A stretch of DNA of 9,158 bases, from NCBI GenBank assembly GCA_045809745.1, contig JBJMXE010000144.1:1-9158 (forward strand), read 5' to 3'. The position numbers and the translations under genes were made by a program. The notes under the pieces were generated by a model. The model saw only the letters and a list, made by a program, of their open reading frames with translations, made no database searches and had not been told where the DNA came from. This DNA is from DATFCK01 sp045809745 (GTDB taxonomy: Bacteria; Verrucomicrobiota; Verrucomicrobiia; Chthoniobacterales; UBA10450). Shown here piece by piece: positions 1-6,400 of the stretch. Positions within the stretch are counted from its first letter, which is position 1. Each line of letters begins with the position of its first letter.

Positions 1-340
1 GAACCAACCGTCCGCCGAAAAATGGAGTCAGCGCTTTCAACGCCGTTTCACGCCTACCCGCTGAGCTCGCCTTCAGTTCCGGACGTTTGGCATCGAGCCA
101 TCGCTTTGCGAGAGAATCAAACCGGACCGAACTGCCTGTTCCGTCCGAAGCTAGCCGCCCAGCGCGGTCTTGGAAGTCTCGTAGCCGCCGTTTAGCTAGA
201 GCAGGATCGCTAGTCTTCAAACTCCGGCGAAATTGCTTGCCCGCTCTTTTGACGAAAACATAATAGCGCCCCGCCGCGTCTCGATAGAGATTCGGCCCAA
301 CCTTTCTGAATCGCTTATGTTTCCCGTCCTTTTTGCTCAT
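1..340 (-). CDS. Tyrosine-type site-specific integrase, N-terminal part (runs off the left edge)
   Basis: Reading the minus strand from ATG at 340 gives 113 open codons with no stop before the window edge. Residues about 14-56 look like the small arm-type DNA-binding domain of phage or island integrases: NLYRDAAGRYYVFVKR, then a basic strand, then SLKTSDPALAKRRLRDF. Residues about 72-113 (RFDSLAKRWLDAKRPELKAS..., ending near LTPFFGGRLV) look like the start of the SAM-like core-binding domain. The catalytic domain with the Arg-His-Arg-Tyr residues would lie beyond position 1, so activity cannot be judged. Family members recombine an element's attP with a chromosomal attB, often a tRNA 3' end. 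The neighbouring tRNA-Arg and its duplicated tail fit that role. No clear Shine-Dalgarno sequence precedes the ATG. Family assignment is by recognition of the N-terminal architecture only. Confidence 0.82.
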   Translation of the reverse strand, partial: MSKKDGKHKRFRKVGPNLYRDAAGRYYVFVKRAGKQFRRSLKTSDPALAKRRLRDFQDRAGRLASDGTGSSVRFDSLAKRWLDAKRPELKASSAGRRETALKALTPFFGGRLV

Positions 341-350
341 CCCAAGGTAA

Positions 351-374
351 GGGTGACACAAACGGGTGACACAA
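351..374 (-). repeat. Tandem 11-bp direct repeat upstream of the integrase start
   Basis: The sequence TTGTGTCACCC (minus strand) occurs twice exactly, at 374-364 and 361-351. The copies are separated by 2 nt, giving a 13-bp period, and the nearer copy is about 10 nt upstream of the integrase ATG. Short direct repeats here could be arm-type integrase sites, excisionase sites or an autoregulatory operator. The sequence alone does not say which. Confidence 0.5.
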
Positions 375-393
375 GCCAGTAAAACCGCGATTT

Positions 394-465
394 GTCCCCG
401 TAGTTCAACGGATAGAACGGAGGTTTCCTAAACCTTTGATGTGGGTTCGATTCCCGCCGGGGACG
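394..465 (+). tRNA. tRNA-Arg (anticodon CCT)
   Basis: The full cloverleaf can be folded by hand. The acceptor stem GTCCCCG (394-400) pairs with CGGGGAC (458-464), with discriminator G465. The D stem GTTC (403-406) pairs with GAAC (415-418). The anticodon stem GAGGT (420-424) pairs with ACCTT (432-436) with one G-U pair, around loop TTCCTAA. The anticodon CCT at 427-429 reads the Arg codon AGG. The T stem GTGGG (441-445) pairs with CCCGC (453-457) around loop TTCGATT. The variable loop is 4 nt. CCA is not encoded, so it must be added after transcription. The 3' part of the gene is duplicated downstream at 607-625, which suggests use as an integration site. No convincing promoter or T-tract terminator was seen. 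Confidence 0.96.
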
Positions 466-537
466 TACTGGGTAACGCTGTTTGTATTGGATAATGTCTG
501 TGCCATGGCGTTGACGCGCACTTCGATTGATTCGCTC
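450..537 (+). repeat. tRNA-tail module, copy 1 (possible att site)
   Basis: The module begins with the 19-bp block attcccgccggggacgtac (450-468): part of the T loop, the 3' T stem, the 3' acceptor strand, the discriminator and 3 nt of flank. A diverged stretch of 50 nt follows, then the block cacttcgattgattcgctc (519-537). Both 19-bp blocks recur exactly in copy 2. The first block matches where tyrosine integrases commonly place their core site in tRNA genes. That role is inferred. Confidence 0.7.
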
Positions 538-606
538 ACTCCCGTTCGCTCACCCGCTGCCCTCGCGGGCTTCACCGTCTATGTCGCCGACTCCCTTGTC
601 GGCTCC

Positions 607-695
607 ATTCCCGCCGGGGACGTACCCTGTTGCGCCGTGTGTATAGGGATCATGCCTGTGCGGTCGCGTTAGCGTTCACTTCGATTGATTCGCTC
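607..695 (+). repeat. tRNA-tail module, copy 2 (possible att site)
   Basis: An exact copy of the tRNA 3' tail lies at 607-625 and an exact copy of the second block at 677-695, offset from copy 1 by 157 and 158 bp. The intervening 51 nt align with copy 1 at roughly three bases in four by eye, with one indel. No 5' half of a tRNA precedes this copy, so it is a tail fragment and not a second tRNA gene. Weaker similarity may continue for about 30 bp past each module. The remainder of the gene-free stretch 466-912 holds two small hairpins (stems 553-557/565-569 and 586-591/598-603) and nothing else I can name. Confidence 0.7.
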
Positions 696-912
696 GCGTC
701 CACTCGCCCGCCGGCTTGACCGCACGCTTAAAAACGAAGAACTGATTAGTCGATAAGCGGCAGTTACGCGCGGTTTTGTAACAAATTGGCGCCGCGACAT
801 TTGCGAACGTGGTGGCAATGATGCCACGTCGCCCACCAGTTTTTACGACATCCGGTCTGCCGTGCTAACACGAAGAGTGTAGAAAGCAAATCAACAACAG
901 GGAAAATATTAG

Positions 913-1260
913 ATGAAGGCATTATTGATTACTATTGCGTGCGTAACTCTCGCCAGCGGAGCGTTTGCGCAGCACCAATCTAGCAACACCGTCTCAGGTC
1001 CCACCACACAGAACCGGGATCAAATGACCTCACCGGGTGCGATCGGCACACTAGACACGCTGATCCCCGGAAGAAGTGTCACGATTGTCGCGTCGGCTTT
1101 TAGCCATCCGGTGAAATATGTCATGTCAAAAGACGCGAAAATCGAGACTGATGCGGGTCAGCCGATGCAACCGGAATCGATCCGGGCGGGCACTCGCGTG
1201 AGACTTGAGTTCAGCGGCAACCAGGTTGACCGGGTAGTCGTTGTTCAGCCCGCGCGCTAA
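913..1260 (+). CDS. Small exported protein of unknown function (115 aa)
   Basis: The ATG at 913 has an AGGGA 9 nt upstream (899-903). Residues 1-19 form a clear Sec signal peptide: a short basic start, the hydrophobic run ALLITIACVTLASG, and a probable signal peptidase I site after AFA, giving a mature N-terminus of QHQSS. A polar Ser/Thr/Asn-rich linker of about 25 residues follows. A compact beta-rich domain then spans about 48-112: repeated short hydrophobic strands (RSVTIVASAF, PVKYVMSKDAKIETDAG, GTRVRLEFSG, VDRVVVVQ). The pattern of strand, D/E-x-G turn and strand resembles small OB-like or SH3-like domains of uncharacterised periplasmic proteins. There are no cysteines and no lipobox. 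The product is probably periplasmic or secreted. Function is unknown, and the neighbours give no clue. Confidence 0.8.
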   Translation: MKALLITIACVTLASGAFAQHQSSNTVSGPTTQNRDQMTSPGAIGTLDTLIPGRSVTIVASAFSHPVKYVMSKDAKIETDAGQPMQPESIRAGTRVRLEFSGNQVDRVVVVQPAR

Positions 1261-1295
1261 CCGCTTCTGTCGTCTGCGAAGCATCGCGCTCGGAG

Positions 1296-1313
1296 GCCTA
1301 ACCATTGTTAGGC
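1296..1313. other. Hairpin between convergent genes
   Basis: GCCTAAC (1296-1302), a 4-nt loop, and GTTAGGC (1307-1313) form a perfect 7-bp stem. It starts 36 nt after the stop of the exported-protein gene. No T-tract follows on either strand, so it is not a standard intrinsic terminator. Confidence 0.45.
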
Positions 1314-1340
1314 TCGGCAGAGCTGCCATTCGCGGAGAAT

Positions 1341-1387
1341 CGAACGCGCTGCCGCCTCCCTCAACGGAGGCGGCAGCAGTGCGTTCG
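1341..1387. other. Long GC-rich hairpin, terminator-like but without a T-tract
   Basis: The inner stem GCTGCCGCCTCC (1348-1359) pairs perfectly over 12 bp with GGAGGCGGCAGC (1366-1377) around a 6-nt loop. The outer stem CGAACGC (1341-1347) pairs over 7 bp with GCGTTCG (1381-1387), leaving a 3-nt bulge (1378-1380). The total is 19 bp. It sits between convergent genes, where a bidirectional transcription block would make sense, but neither side has a T-run. A structured transcript end or RNase barrier is equally possible. Confidence 0.55.
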
Positions 1388-1463
1388 CGAACCGCATTGG
1401 CGCCGCAGTTAGCGAGTCCGGTTAGCCATGGTAACAATCAGCCAGTCTTTTGTTACCGGGCTT

Positions 1464-1512
1464 GTGGCGATTGAGGTCAATCGCCGCTACGAACCGGCGG
1501 GCAGGTCCCGCC
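1464..1512. other. Pair of hairpins downstream of the small membrane-protein gene
   Basis: GGCGATTG (1466-1473) and CAATCGCC (1478-1485) form a perfect 8-bp stem with loop AGGT, extendable by a T-G and a G-C pair. GGCGGG (1496-1501) and CCCGCC (1507-1512) form a 6-bp stem. They lie 10-60 nt beyond the stop of the minus-strand gene ending at 1522, where its transcript should end, but they lack T-tracts. The rest of 1261-1521 shows no other gene or signal. Confidence 0.4.
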
Positions 1513-1521
1513 TCGAACGAT

Positions 1522-1800
1522 CTACGTTGGCGGTTCGTTCTTCGAGACACCTCGTATGTTGATGAACGCCAGCGCGAATTGAAGCGTGATCAACGCATAT
1601 GCGTGGTCGTGCCATCCCCAGATCACCCAGAGCACGTTGCTCAATAGGAAAACCCAGAAGCCCCATCTGCGGCGGTGTTTTCTTTGCGAGCCGACTAGCC
1701 AGGACGCCAGAATCGTCGCCACCATAGCCGGCCATTGAATCAATCCGACAAGATCCATCACAAACAATCGTGCGGCAGGGTTTAGTAGCGTGGCTTTCAC
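1522..1800 (-). CDS. Small three-helix membrane protein (92 aa), function unknown
   Basis: The translation is rich in Trp, Leu and Phe, with three predicted membrane helices: about 17-36 (VGLIQWPAMVATILASWLVG), 46-62 (WGFWVFLLSNVLWVIWG) and 67-83. A very basic loop (RKHRRR, 40-45) joins helices 1 and 2 and should face the cytoplasm. The composition and the pattern GFW-x-FLLSN-x-LW-x-x-WG recall a family of roughly 90-residue uncharacterised inner-membrane proteins. Three helices in this size also resemble half-transporters of the SemiSWEET/PnuC kind, but that is a guess. The start is uncertain: GTG at 1800 has a GGGGA-type purine run upstream, while ATG at 1758 would drop 14 residues and lacks a Shine-Dalgarno. 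It is divergent from the YihY gene, with only 42 bp between start codons if GTG is used. Confidence 0.7.
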   Translation of the reverse strand: MKATLLNPAARLFVMDLVGLIQWPAMVATILASWLVGSQRKHRRRWGFWVFLLSNVLWVIWGWHDHAYALITLQFALAFINIRGVSKNEPPT

Positions 1801-1842
1801 TCCATCCCCGCAGCTGTCGGGCTACGAAGTACCCGTGCATCC

Positions 1843-2760
1843 ATGGCCACCAGGCGAGCTGCATTTTTCCCGTCCTTGTTCGGTTTGTTTAAGCAAACGG
1901 TGACCGAATGGATCGACGACAAGGCTCCGCAGCTCGGTGCTGCTCTGGCGTATTACACCGTGTTCTCTCTTGCGCCGCTAATCCTGATTCTGCTGGCGAT
2001 TGTCGGACTGATTTTTCGGCATGACCCCTCCGGCGCTTGGAACCGGATGGTGGAACAAATGAGTTATTTCCTGGATCAAAGCGCAATCAAGGTGGTTCGC
2101 GATATCGCCCAGAACGCGTCGCACCCGTCAAAAGGGATTCTCGCCACTGTGATCGGCATCGGTCTGGCGCTGTTCGGCGCCAGTGGCGTGTTCGGCCAGT
2201 TGCAGGACGCTCTGAACACGATCTGGGGAGTAAAACCGAAACCGGGCGCTGGCATCCGTGAATTTCTGCGCGCGCGGTTCCTTTCCTTCGCCATGGTCGC
2301 CGGCGTCTGCTTCCTCCTTCTGGTTTCGCTGGTGGTGGAGGCTGTGCTCAAAGCGCTCAGCCACAGCGTTGCCAGCAGTGTTCCCGGAGGAGCGACAATC
2401 GCGCTGGCGATTTATTTCGTGTTTGATTTGGTCGTCGTCGGTTTCTTGTTCGCGATGATTTTCAAATTCCTGCCCGACGTGAAGATTCAATGGCGCGACG
2501 TATGGGTTGGCGGAGCGTTGACGGCCCTCTTTTTTCTAATCGGCAAATGGGCGCTCGGGCTATATCTGGGGAGCGGCGCAGCTGCTTCTGCCTATGGAGC
2601 AGCGAGTTCTCTGATCACCTTGCTGCTGTGGATCTACTATTCGGCACAGATTCTTTTGTTCGGAGCGGAGTTCACTCAGGTCTATGCCGATAGGTACGGT
2701 TCGCACGTTGAACCGGCCGAATACGCGGTGCGAGTTAAGCGCGCAGAGATTGAACAATAG
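1843..2760 (+). CDS. yihY: YihY/BrkB-family inner-membrane protein
   Basis: The protein is 305 aa, the usual length for this family. Hallmark blocks are visible: APQLGAALAYYTVFSLAPL (28-46), FGASGVFGQLQDALNTIWGV (111-130), the segment WRDVWVGGALTALFF (217-231), and YGAASSLITLLLWIYYSAQI (251-270) followed by FGAEFT. Six membrane helices fall at about 35-58, 97-118, 147-169, 184-209, 220-242 and 254-279, with a polar basic C-terminal tail. The family was once named RNase BN in error and is now treated as a membrane protein, possibly a transporter, of undefined function. The ATG at 1843 has no clear Shine-Dalgarno, but it places the family N-terminus correctly. The gene appears monocistronic, with an intrinsic terminator about 80 nt after its stop. 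The family call is secure; the physiological role is not known. Confidence 0.93.
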   Translation: MATRRAAFFPSLFGLFKQTVTEWIDDKAPQLGAALAYYTVFSLAPLILILLAIVGLIFRHDPSGAWNRMVEQMSYFLDQSAIKVVRDIAQNASHPSKGILATVIGIGLALFGASGVFGQLQDALNTIWGVKPKPGAGIREFLRARFLSFAMVAGVCFLLLVSLVVEAVLKALSHSVASSVPGGATIALAIYFVFDLVVVGFLFAMIFKFLPDVKIQWRDVWVGGALTALFFLIGKWALGLYLGSGAAASAYGAASSLITLLLWIYYSAQILLFGAEFTQVYADRYGSHVEPAEYAVRVKRAEIEQ

Positions 2761-2773
2761 TGTGTGGCATTGG

Positions 2774-2788
2774 GAGTGCTTAGCACTC
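2774..2788. promoter_or_regulatory. Short palindrome containing a CIRCE-like half-site
   Basis: GAGTGC, loop TTA, and GCACTC form a 6-bp stem 13 nt after the yihY stop. Positions 2780-2788 read TTAGCACTC, identical to the left half of the HrcA operator CIRCE. Nine nt later, the position of the right half (2798-2806) reads GAGGAACAC, which keeps only the initial GAG and one further base. A TATAAT box is at 2815-2820 without a good -35 box. No heat-shock gene follows. It is most simply a small hairpin in the yihY 3' region. Confidence 0.25.
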
Positions 2789-2837
2789 ATTCGTAGCGAG
2801 GAACACAACTACTATATAATTGACTTTCCTCAGCTTC

Positions 2838-2875
2838 GGCGGCGCGATCTTTACTGCTCGCGCCGCCATTTTTTT
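2838..2875 (+). terminator. Intrinsic terminator after yihY
   Basis: GGCGGCGCGA (2838-2847) pairs perfectly over 10 bp with TCGCGCCGCC (2858-2867) around a 10-nt loop, followed by A and seven T residues (2869-2875). The GC-rich stem plus T-tract is the standard factor-independent layout for plus-strand transcripts. It closes the yihY transcription unit. Confidence 0.9.
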
Positions 2876-3186
2876 GCTTGGAAAACGTCTGCGGGATCCG
2901 CGCTCTCGCCTGCCACTCCGTTCCTGGCCAAGGCCGGGGCGTTGCGGACGGCCAATGTTTCGTTTGGCGCCGTTTTAGCGCGCACTTCGCTGCCGCTGCG
3001 AAGCGTTAGCCACAGATCAGCAACGATGACGGGGCGGGATTAGAGAACCATCCGATCGGTGATGGGTGTTACTTAAGCCTGCACTGGAGCCACGGCTTTG
3101 TTCCCCAACGTGCAGTTTCAAACGTTGCGTCCAGAGGGGGGCCGTCGCGCGAAATCCAAGTAGACGCCTACAGGAAATGGGTATAC
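2876..3186. other. Intergenic stretch without a convincing gene
   Basis: Open frames here have poor composition and no recognisable domain. The only structures seen are a 6-bp hairpin, CTTCGC (2985-2990) with GCGAAG (2998-3003), and scattered GC-rich short repeats such as GGCC-containing runs near 2928-2955. I see no RNA gene or insertion-sequence ends. Confidence 0.4.
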
Positions 3187-3202
3187 ATGTTCATATGAAC
3201 AT
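3187..3202. promoter_or_regulatory. Perfect 16-bp palindrome, operator-like
   Basis: ATGTTCATATGAACAT is a perfect dyad centred between 3194 and 3195, AT-rich in a GC-rich setting. An AGGA lies at 3172-3175. The palindrome overlaps the possible start codon (3195) of a small ORF, a place where a dimeric repressor could act. No regulator gene is adjacent apart from the distant tetR, whose own operator has a different sequence. Confidence 0.4.
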
Positions 3203-3362
3203 CAAGAACCGGCTTAGGGAGCTGAGGCGGACCCTGGCCCAGCGGAGCGAGGATCGGAACGCCACCCGCCGATCGGCGGCCAAGCCACAGCAGCTCGAAT
3301 TTTCATTGCCGCTGATTCAGCGGAGCCGCGCGTTGAGGTTAAGTCCAAGCGCAAGCCGCTGA
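3195..3362 (+). CDS. Doubtful small basic ORF (55 aa)
   Basis: From ATG 3195 the frame encodes MNIKNRLRELRRTLAQRSED followed by a very Arg-rich tail, LPLIQRSRALRLSPSASR. The N-terminal 20 residues could form an amphipathic basic helix of a nucleic-acid-binding kind. Nothing matches a family I know. An in-frame ATG at 3177 adds MGIHVH, but the AGGA at 3172 is too close to it and somewhat far from 3195. The stop falls immediately before the REP-like element. It may equally be non-coding; it is listed because it lies on the palindrome at 3187-3202. Confidence 0.2.
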   Translation: MNIKNRLRELRRTLAQRSEDRNATRRSAAKPQQLEFSLPLIQRSRALRLSPSASR

Positions 3363-3363
3363 G

Positions 3364-3436
3364 TGTAGCCGGGCTCGCTGACCCCGGTTCATTGATTGCA
3401 GGCCACGCTACGCCGGGGTCACCGCCCCCGGCTACA
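3364..3436. repeat. REP-like element with nested inverted repeats
   Basis: The outer arms TGTAGCCGGG (3364-3373) and CCCGGCTACA (3427-3436) are perfect 10-bp complements. The inner arms TGACCCCGG (3379-3387) and CCGGGGTCA (3413-3421) are perfect 9-bp complements. They are separated by symmetric 5-nt internal loops, with a 25-nt apical loop. The layout is that of repetitive extragenic palindromes or small non-autonomous elements. It begins 52 bp beyond the RND permease stop, so it could also stabilise or end the efflux transcript. No target-site duplication was evident, and copy number cannot be judged from one window. Confidence 0.7.
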
Positions 3437-3487
3437 ACCACGCGCGATCGTTAGGCGGGTGATCGGTTGTCGAGCCGCCGCGAAGGG

Positions 3488-6400
3488 TCAGCTCTGTTTC
3501 CAACCGTTGCCGTTGCCTTCGCGGGCCAAAGCATACTCCGGCGCCGTTTCCTTGGTCGGGGTTGAATCGCCAGGTTTGACGATGTCATCCACCTCGGGAT
3601 CCATCAGTGACGTCTCATGATGCTGCTTGGCAATCAGCATGTAGAGCGAAGGCACGATGAATAGTGTGAACAACGTCCCAATTGTCATGCCCCCAACAAG
3701 CACTAAGCCGATCGAGTTTCGCGCCGCTGCGCCTGCGCCGGTCACGAGTGTCAACGGAAAATGACCGGCAACGGTCGCGACGCTGGTCATCATGATCGGC
3801 CGCAAGCGAATCCGAGCCGCTTGGGCAACGGCTTCCTGCTTTTCCAGCCCGTCCCGCTGCAATTGATTGGCGAATTGTACGATCAGGATTCCGTTTTTAG
3901 AAACCAGTCCAACAAGGGTAACCAGACCCACTTGTGAATAGATGTTGAAAGAAGTTGTCCAGGAATCGGTAAAGAATTTCCCGAATGGCATCTTCAAGAA
4001 CATGAAGATTGCCGCGCCGAACAGGGCCAGTGGCACTGAACCGAGCAGGACGATAAAGGGATCACGGAAGCTGTTGAACTGCGCCGCCAGAACCAAAAAG
4101 ATGAGGATAATCGCGAGGACGAATACGCCTGCGAATTTGTCGCCTTCAATCCGAAGCTGACGAGAGCCCCCGGTGTAGTCAATGACGTATCCGGAAGGCA
4201 AAATTTTGCGGGCTTCATTCTCCATGAACTTCAGCGTCGCGTCGACTGAACCAGCCGGAACACCTTGAATGGTGACAGCATTGAGTTGCTGCATCCGGTT
4301 CAATGATCTGGCTACGGTTTTATGCTCGATTCTGGCAATCGTGCTCAGTGGGATGAGTTTGTTATCCGGTCCGGTGACGTAGATGTGTTGCAGTTGTTCC
4401 GGATTCAGTCGATCGACCCGTTTGATCTGCGGGATGACCTTGTAGCTAAGTCCTTCCATGTTAAACCAGTTAACGAAATTGCCCCCGATGCTGGCGGAGA
4501 GATCGGCGCCGACCTTCTGCATATCCAGTCCCATGGCCGAAACCTTGTCGTGATCGAAAACGATTTGGGCCTGCGGTTGATCGATTTTTGTGTCGATGTC
4601 GGCGAACTGAAACACATGAGCTGCCATCGCCTTCTGGTAGATATCCTTTGCGAAATCGAGAATGCGTTCCTGACTTGCTGTTGAAGCGATAATAAAGCTG
4701 ACCGGAAAGAGGTCGGAGCCCGGTAACGGGTCCGGCGTCGTCGCGAACACCTGCACTCCGGGAATCTGGCCAAGCTTCTGCAAAATACTGGGCAGATAGG
4801 CTTGGGTGGGTAATTTTCGCTCCCCCCAGGGTTTCAACACCAGGCCGCCGAAGCCGCTGCTCGGGTTTGTAATTTGAAACGTGAATCGCGTGTCAGGAAT
4901 ATCCTTGAATATTTTTCCGGCGGCGTCGGCATAACGAATCGTATCGTCGATCGTCGCGTTCGCAGGCGCGGTAACGATGCCGAGAATGAAACCCTGGTCT
5001 TCTTTGGGAGCGAGTTCCTTCGTCGCCACCTTTGGAATGGCGAGGAACATGACTGTGGCAAGCACGGTAACTCCGATCCAGACAATATAGACAGCTGGAC
5101 GTGCGTTAAGAGTGCGGTCGAGTTGAGAACCGTACCAGTCCCGGAACCGGTCAAACGTGCGATTCACCCATCCGCTGAAGCCATGATCGGCATGTTCCAC
5201 TCGCAGAAGGTTGGCGCACATCATCGGTGACAAGACAAGTGCGACCACGCCGGAAATGAAAACGGCGCCGGCTAACGTCAACGCGAACTCCCGGAACAAT
5301 GCTCCGGTTAGGCCACCCTGAAGAGCGATCGGCGTATAGACCGCAGCCAGGGTGATGGTCATCGCGATGATCGGTCCGATCAATTCCCGCGCGCCGATCA
5401 GCGCCGCCTGCAATCGAGACAATCCTTCCCGCATGTGACGCTCGACGTTCTCGACTACGACAATCGCGTCATCGACCACCAATCCGACCGACAGCACAAT
5501 AGCCAGGAGGGTCAGCAGGTTCAGACTGAAGCCCAGGACCTGCATCAGAAAGAGAGCGCCGATGAGTGAGATCGGAATGGCTACGATCGGCACCAGAACG
5601 GAACGGAACGAACCAAGGAAAAGGAAAATGACAATCATGACGATGATGAGCGTGTCGATCAGCGTCTTAACGACTTCGTGGATGGCGTCGTTGATGTAGG
5701 CGGTAGCGTCGTAGGCCATTTCCACCTGCATGCCCCGCGGAAGTTCCTTTTTAATCTGTTCGACTTCGGCGCGAACTCGTTTGATAACGTCTACCGAATT
5801 CGCATTCGGCAGCACAAAGATGCCCATGAAAACGGCCTTCTTGCCGGTGAAACGGACTTCGGTGTTGTAATCCTCCGCACCCAATACCACGTCGGCGATA
5901 TCGCTTAGACGAATGAGTGTGCCTTTGTCCTGTTTCACCACCAGTTGCTTGAACTGGTCGGCGGTATGCAAATCCGTATTCGCGGTCAGGTTCACCTGAA
6001 GGAGCGAGCCTTTGGTGCTGCCGATAGCCGCGAGATAATTGTTCTTGGTCAGGGCCGAGCGGACGTCGGACGGGCTGACATTCAACGCCGCCATGCGCTC
6101 GGGCTTCATCCAGATGCGCATGGCAAAAGTGCGCCCGCCCAGGATGTCTGCTTTCTGCACGCCGGCGATGGCAGTCAGCCGCGGCTGGACCAGGCGGACG
6201 AGATAATCCGTCACTTCGTTAGGCTGAAGGATATCCGAGGTAAAACTCAGATAAGCCGAAGCGATTTGGGAGTCGGCAGGCTGAATGGCAATGACTGGAA
6301 TCTGCGACTCGGGCGGGAGATTATTCCGAATGGCGTTAACCCGCGCGCTGATGTCGGAAAGCGCCTTGTTCGCATCGTAGTTGAGTTTCAGCCTGGCCGT

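Noticed and set aside
436..672. 78-aa plus-strand ORF
   Set aside because: It starts inside the tRNA-Arg anticodon arm and runs through the repeated tRNA-tail modules. There is no ribosome binding site and no protein-like domain.
1296..1313. GCCTAAC...GTTAGGC as an integron attC site
   Set aside because: The two motifs match the simple R'' and R' core consensus, but they are separated by only 4 nt. attC sites need tens of bases with inner L boxes, and no cassette array or integron integrase is present.
1487..1864. 125-aa minus-strand ORF overlapping the small membrane-protein gene
   Set aside because: Its composition is mixed with no domain. The overlapping frame at 1522-1800 has clear membrane-helix periodicity and is the better gene.
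2684..3043. 119-aa plus-strand ORF
   Set aside because: It overlaps the end of yihY and reads straight through the intrinsic terminator at 2838-2875, with no family resemblance.
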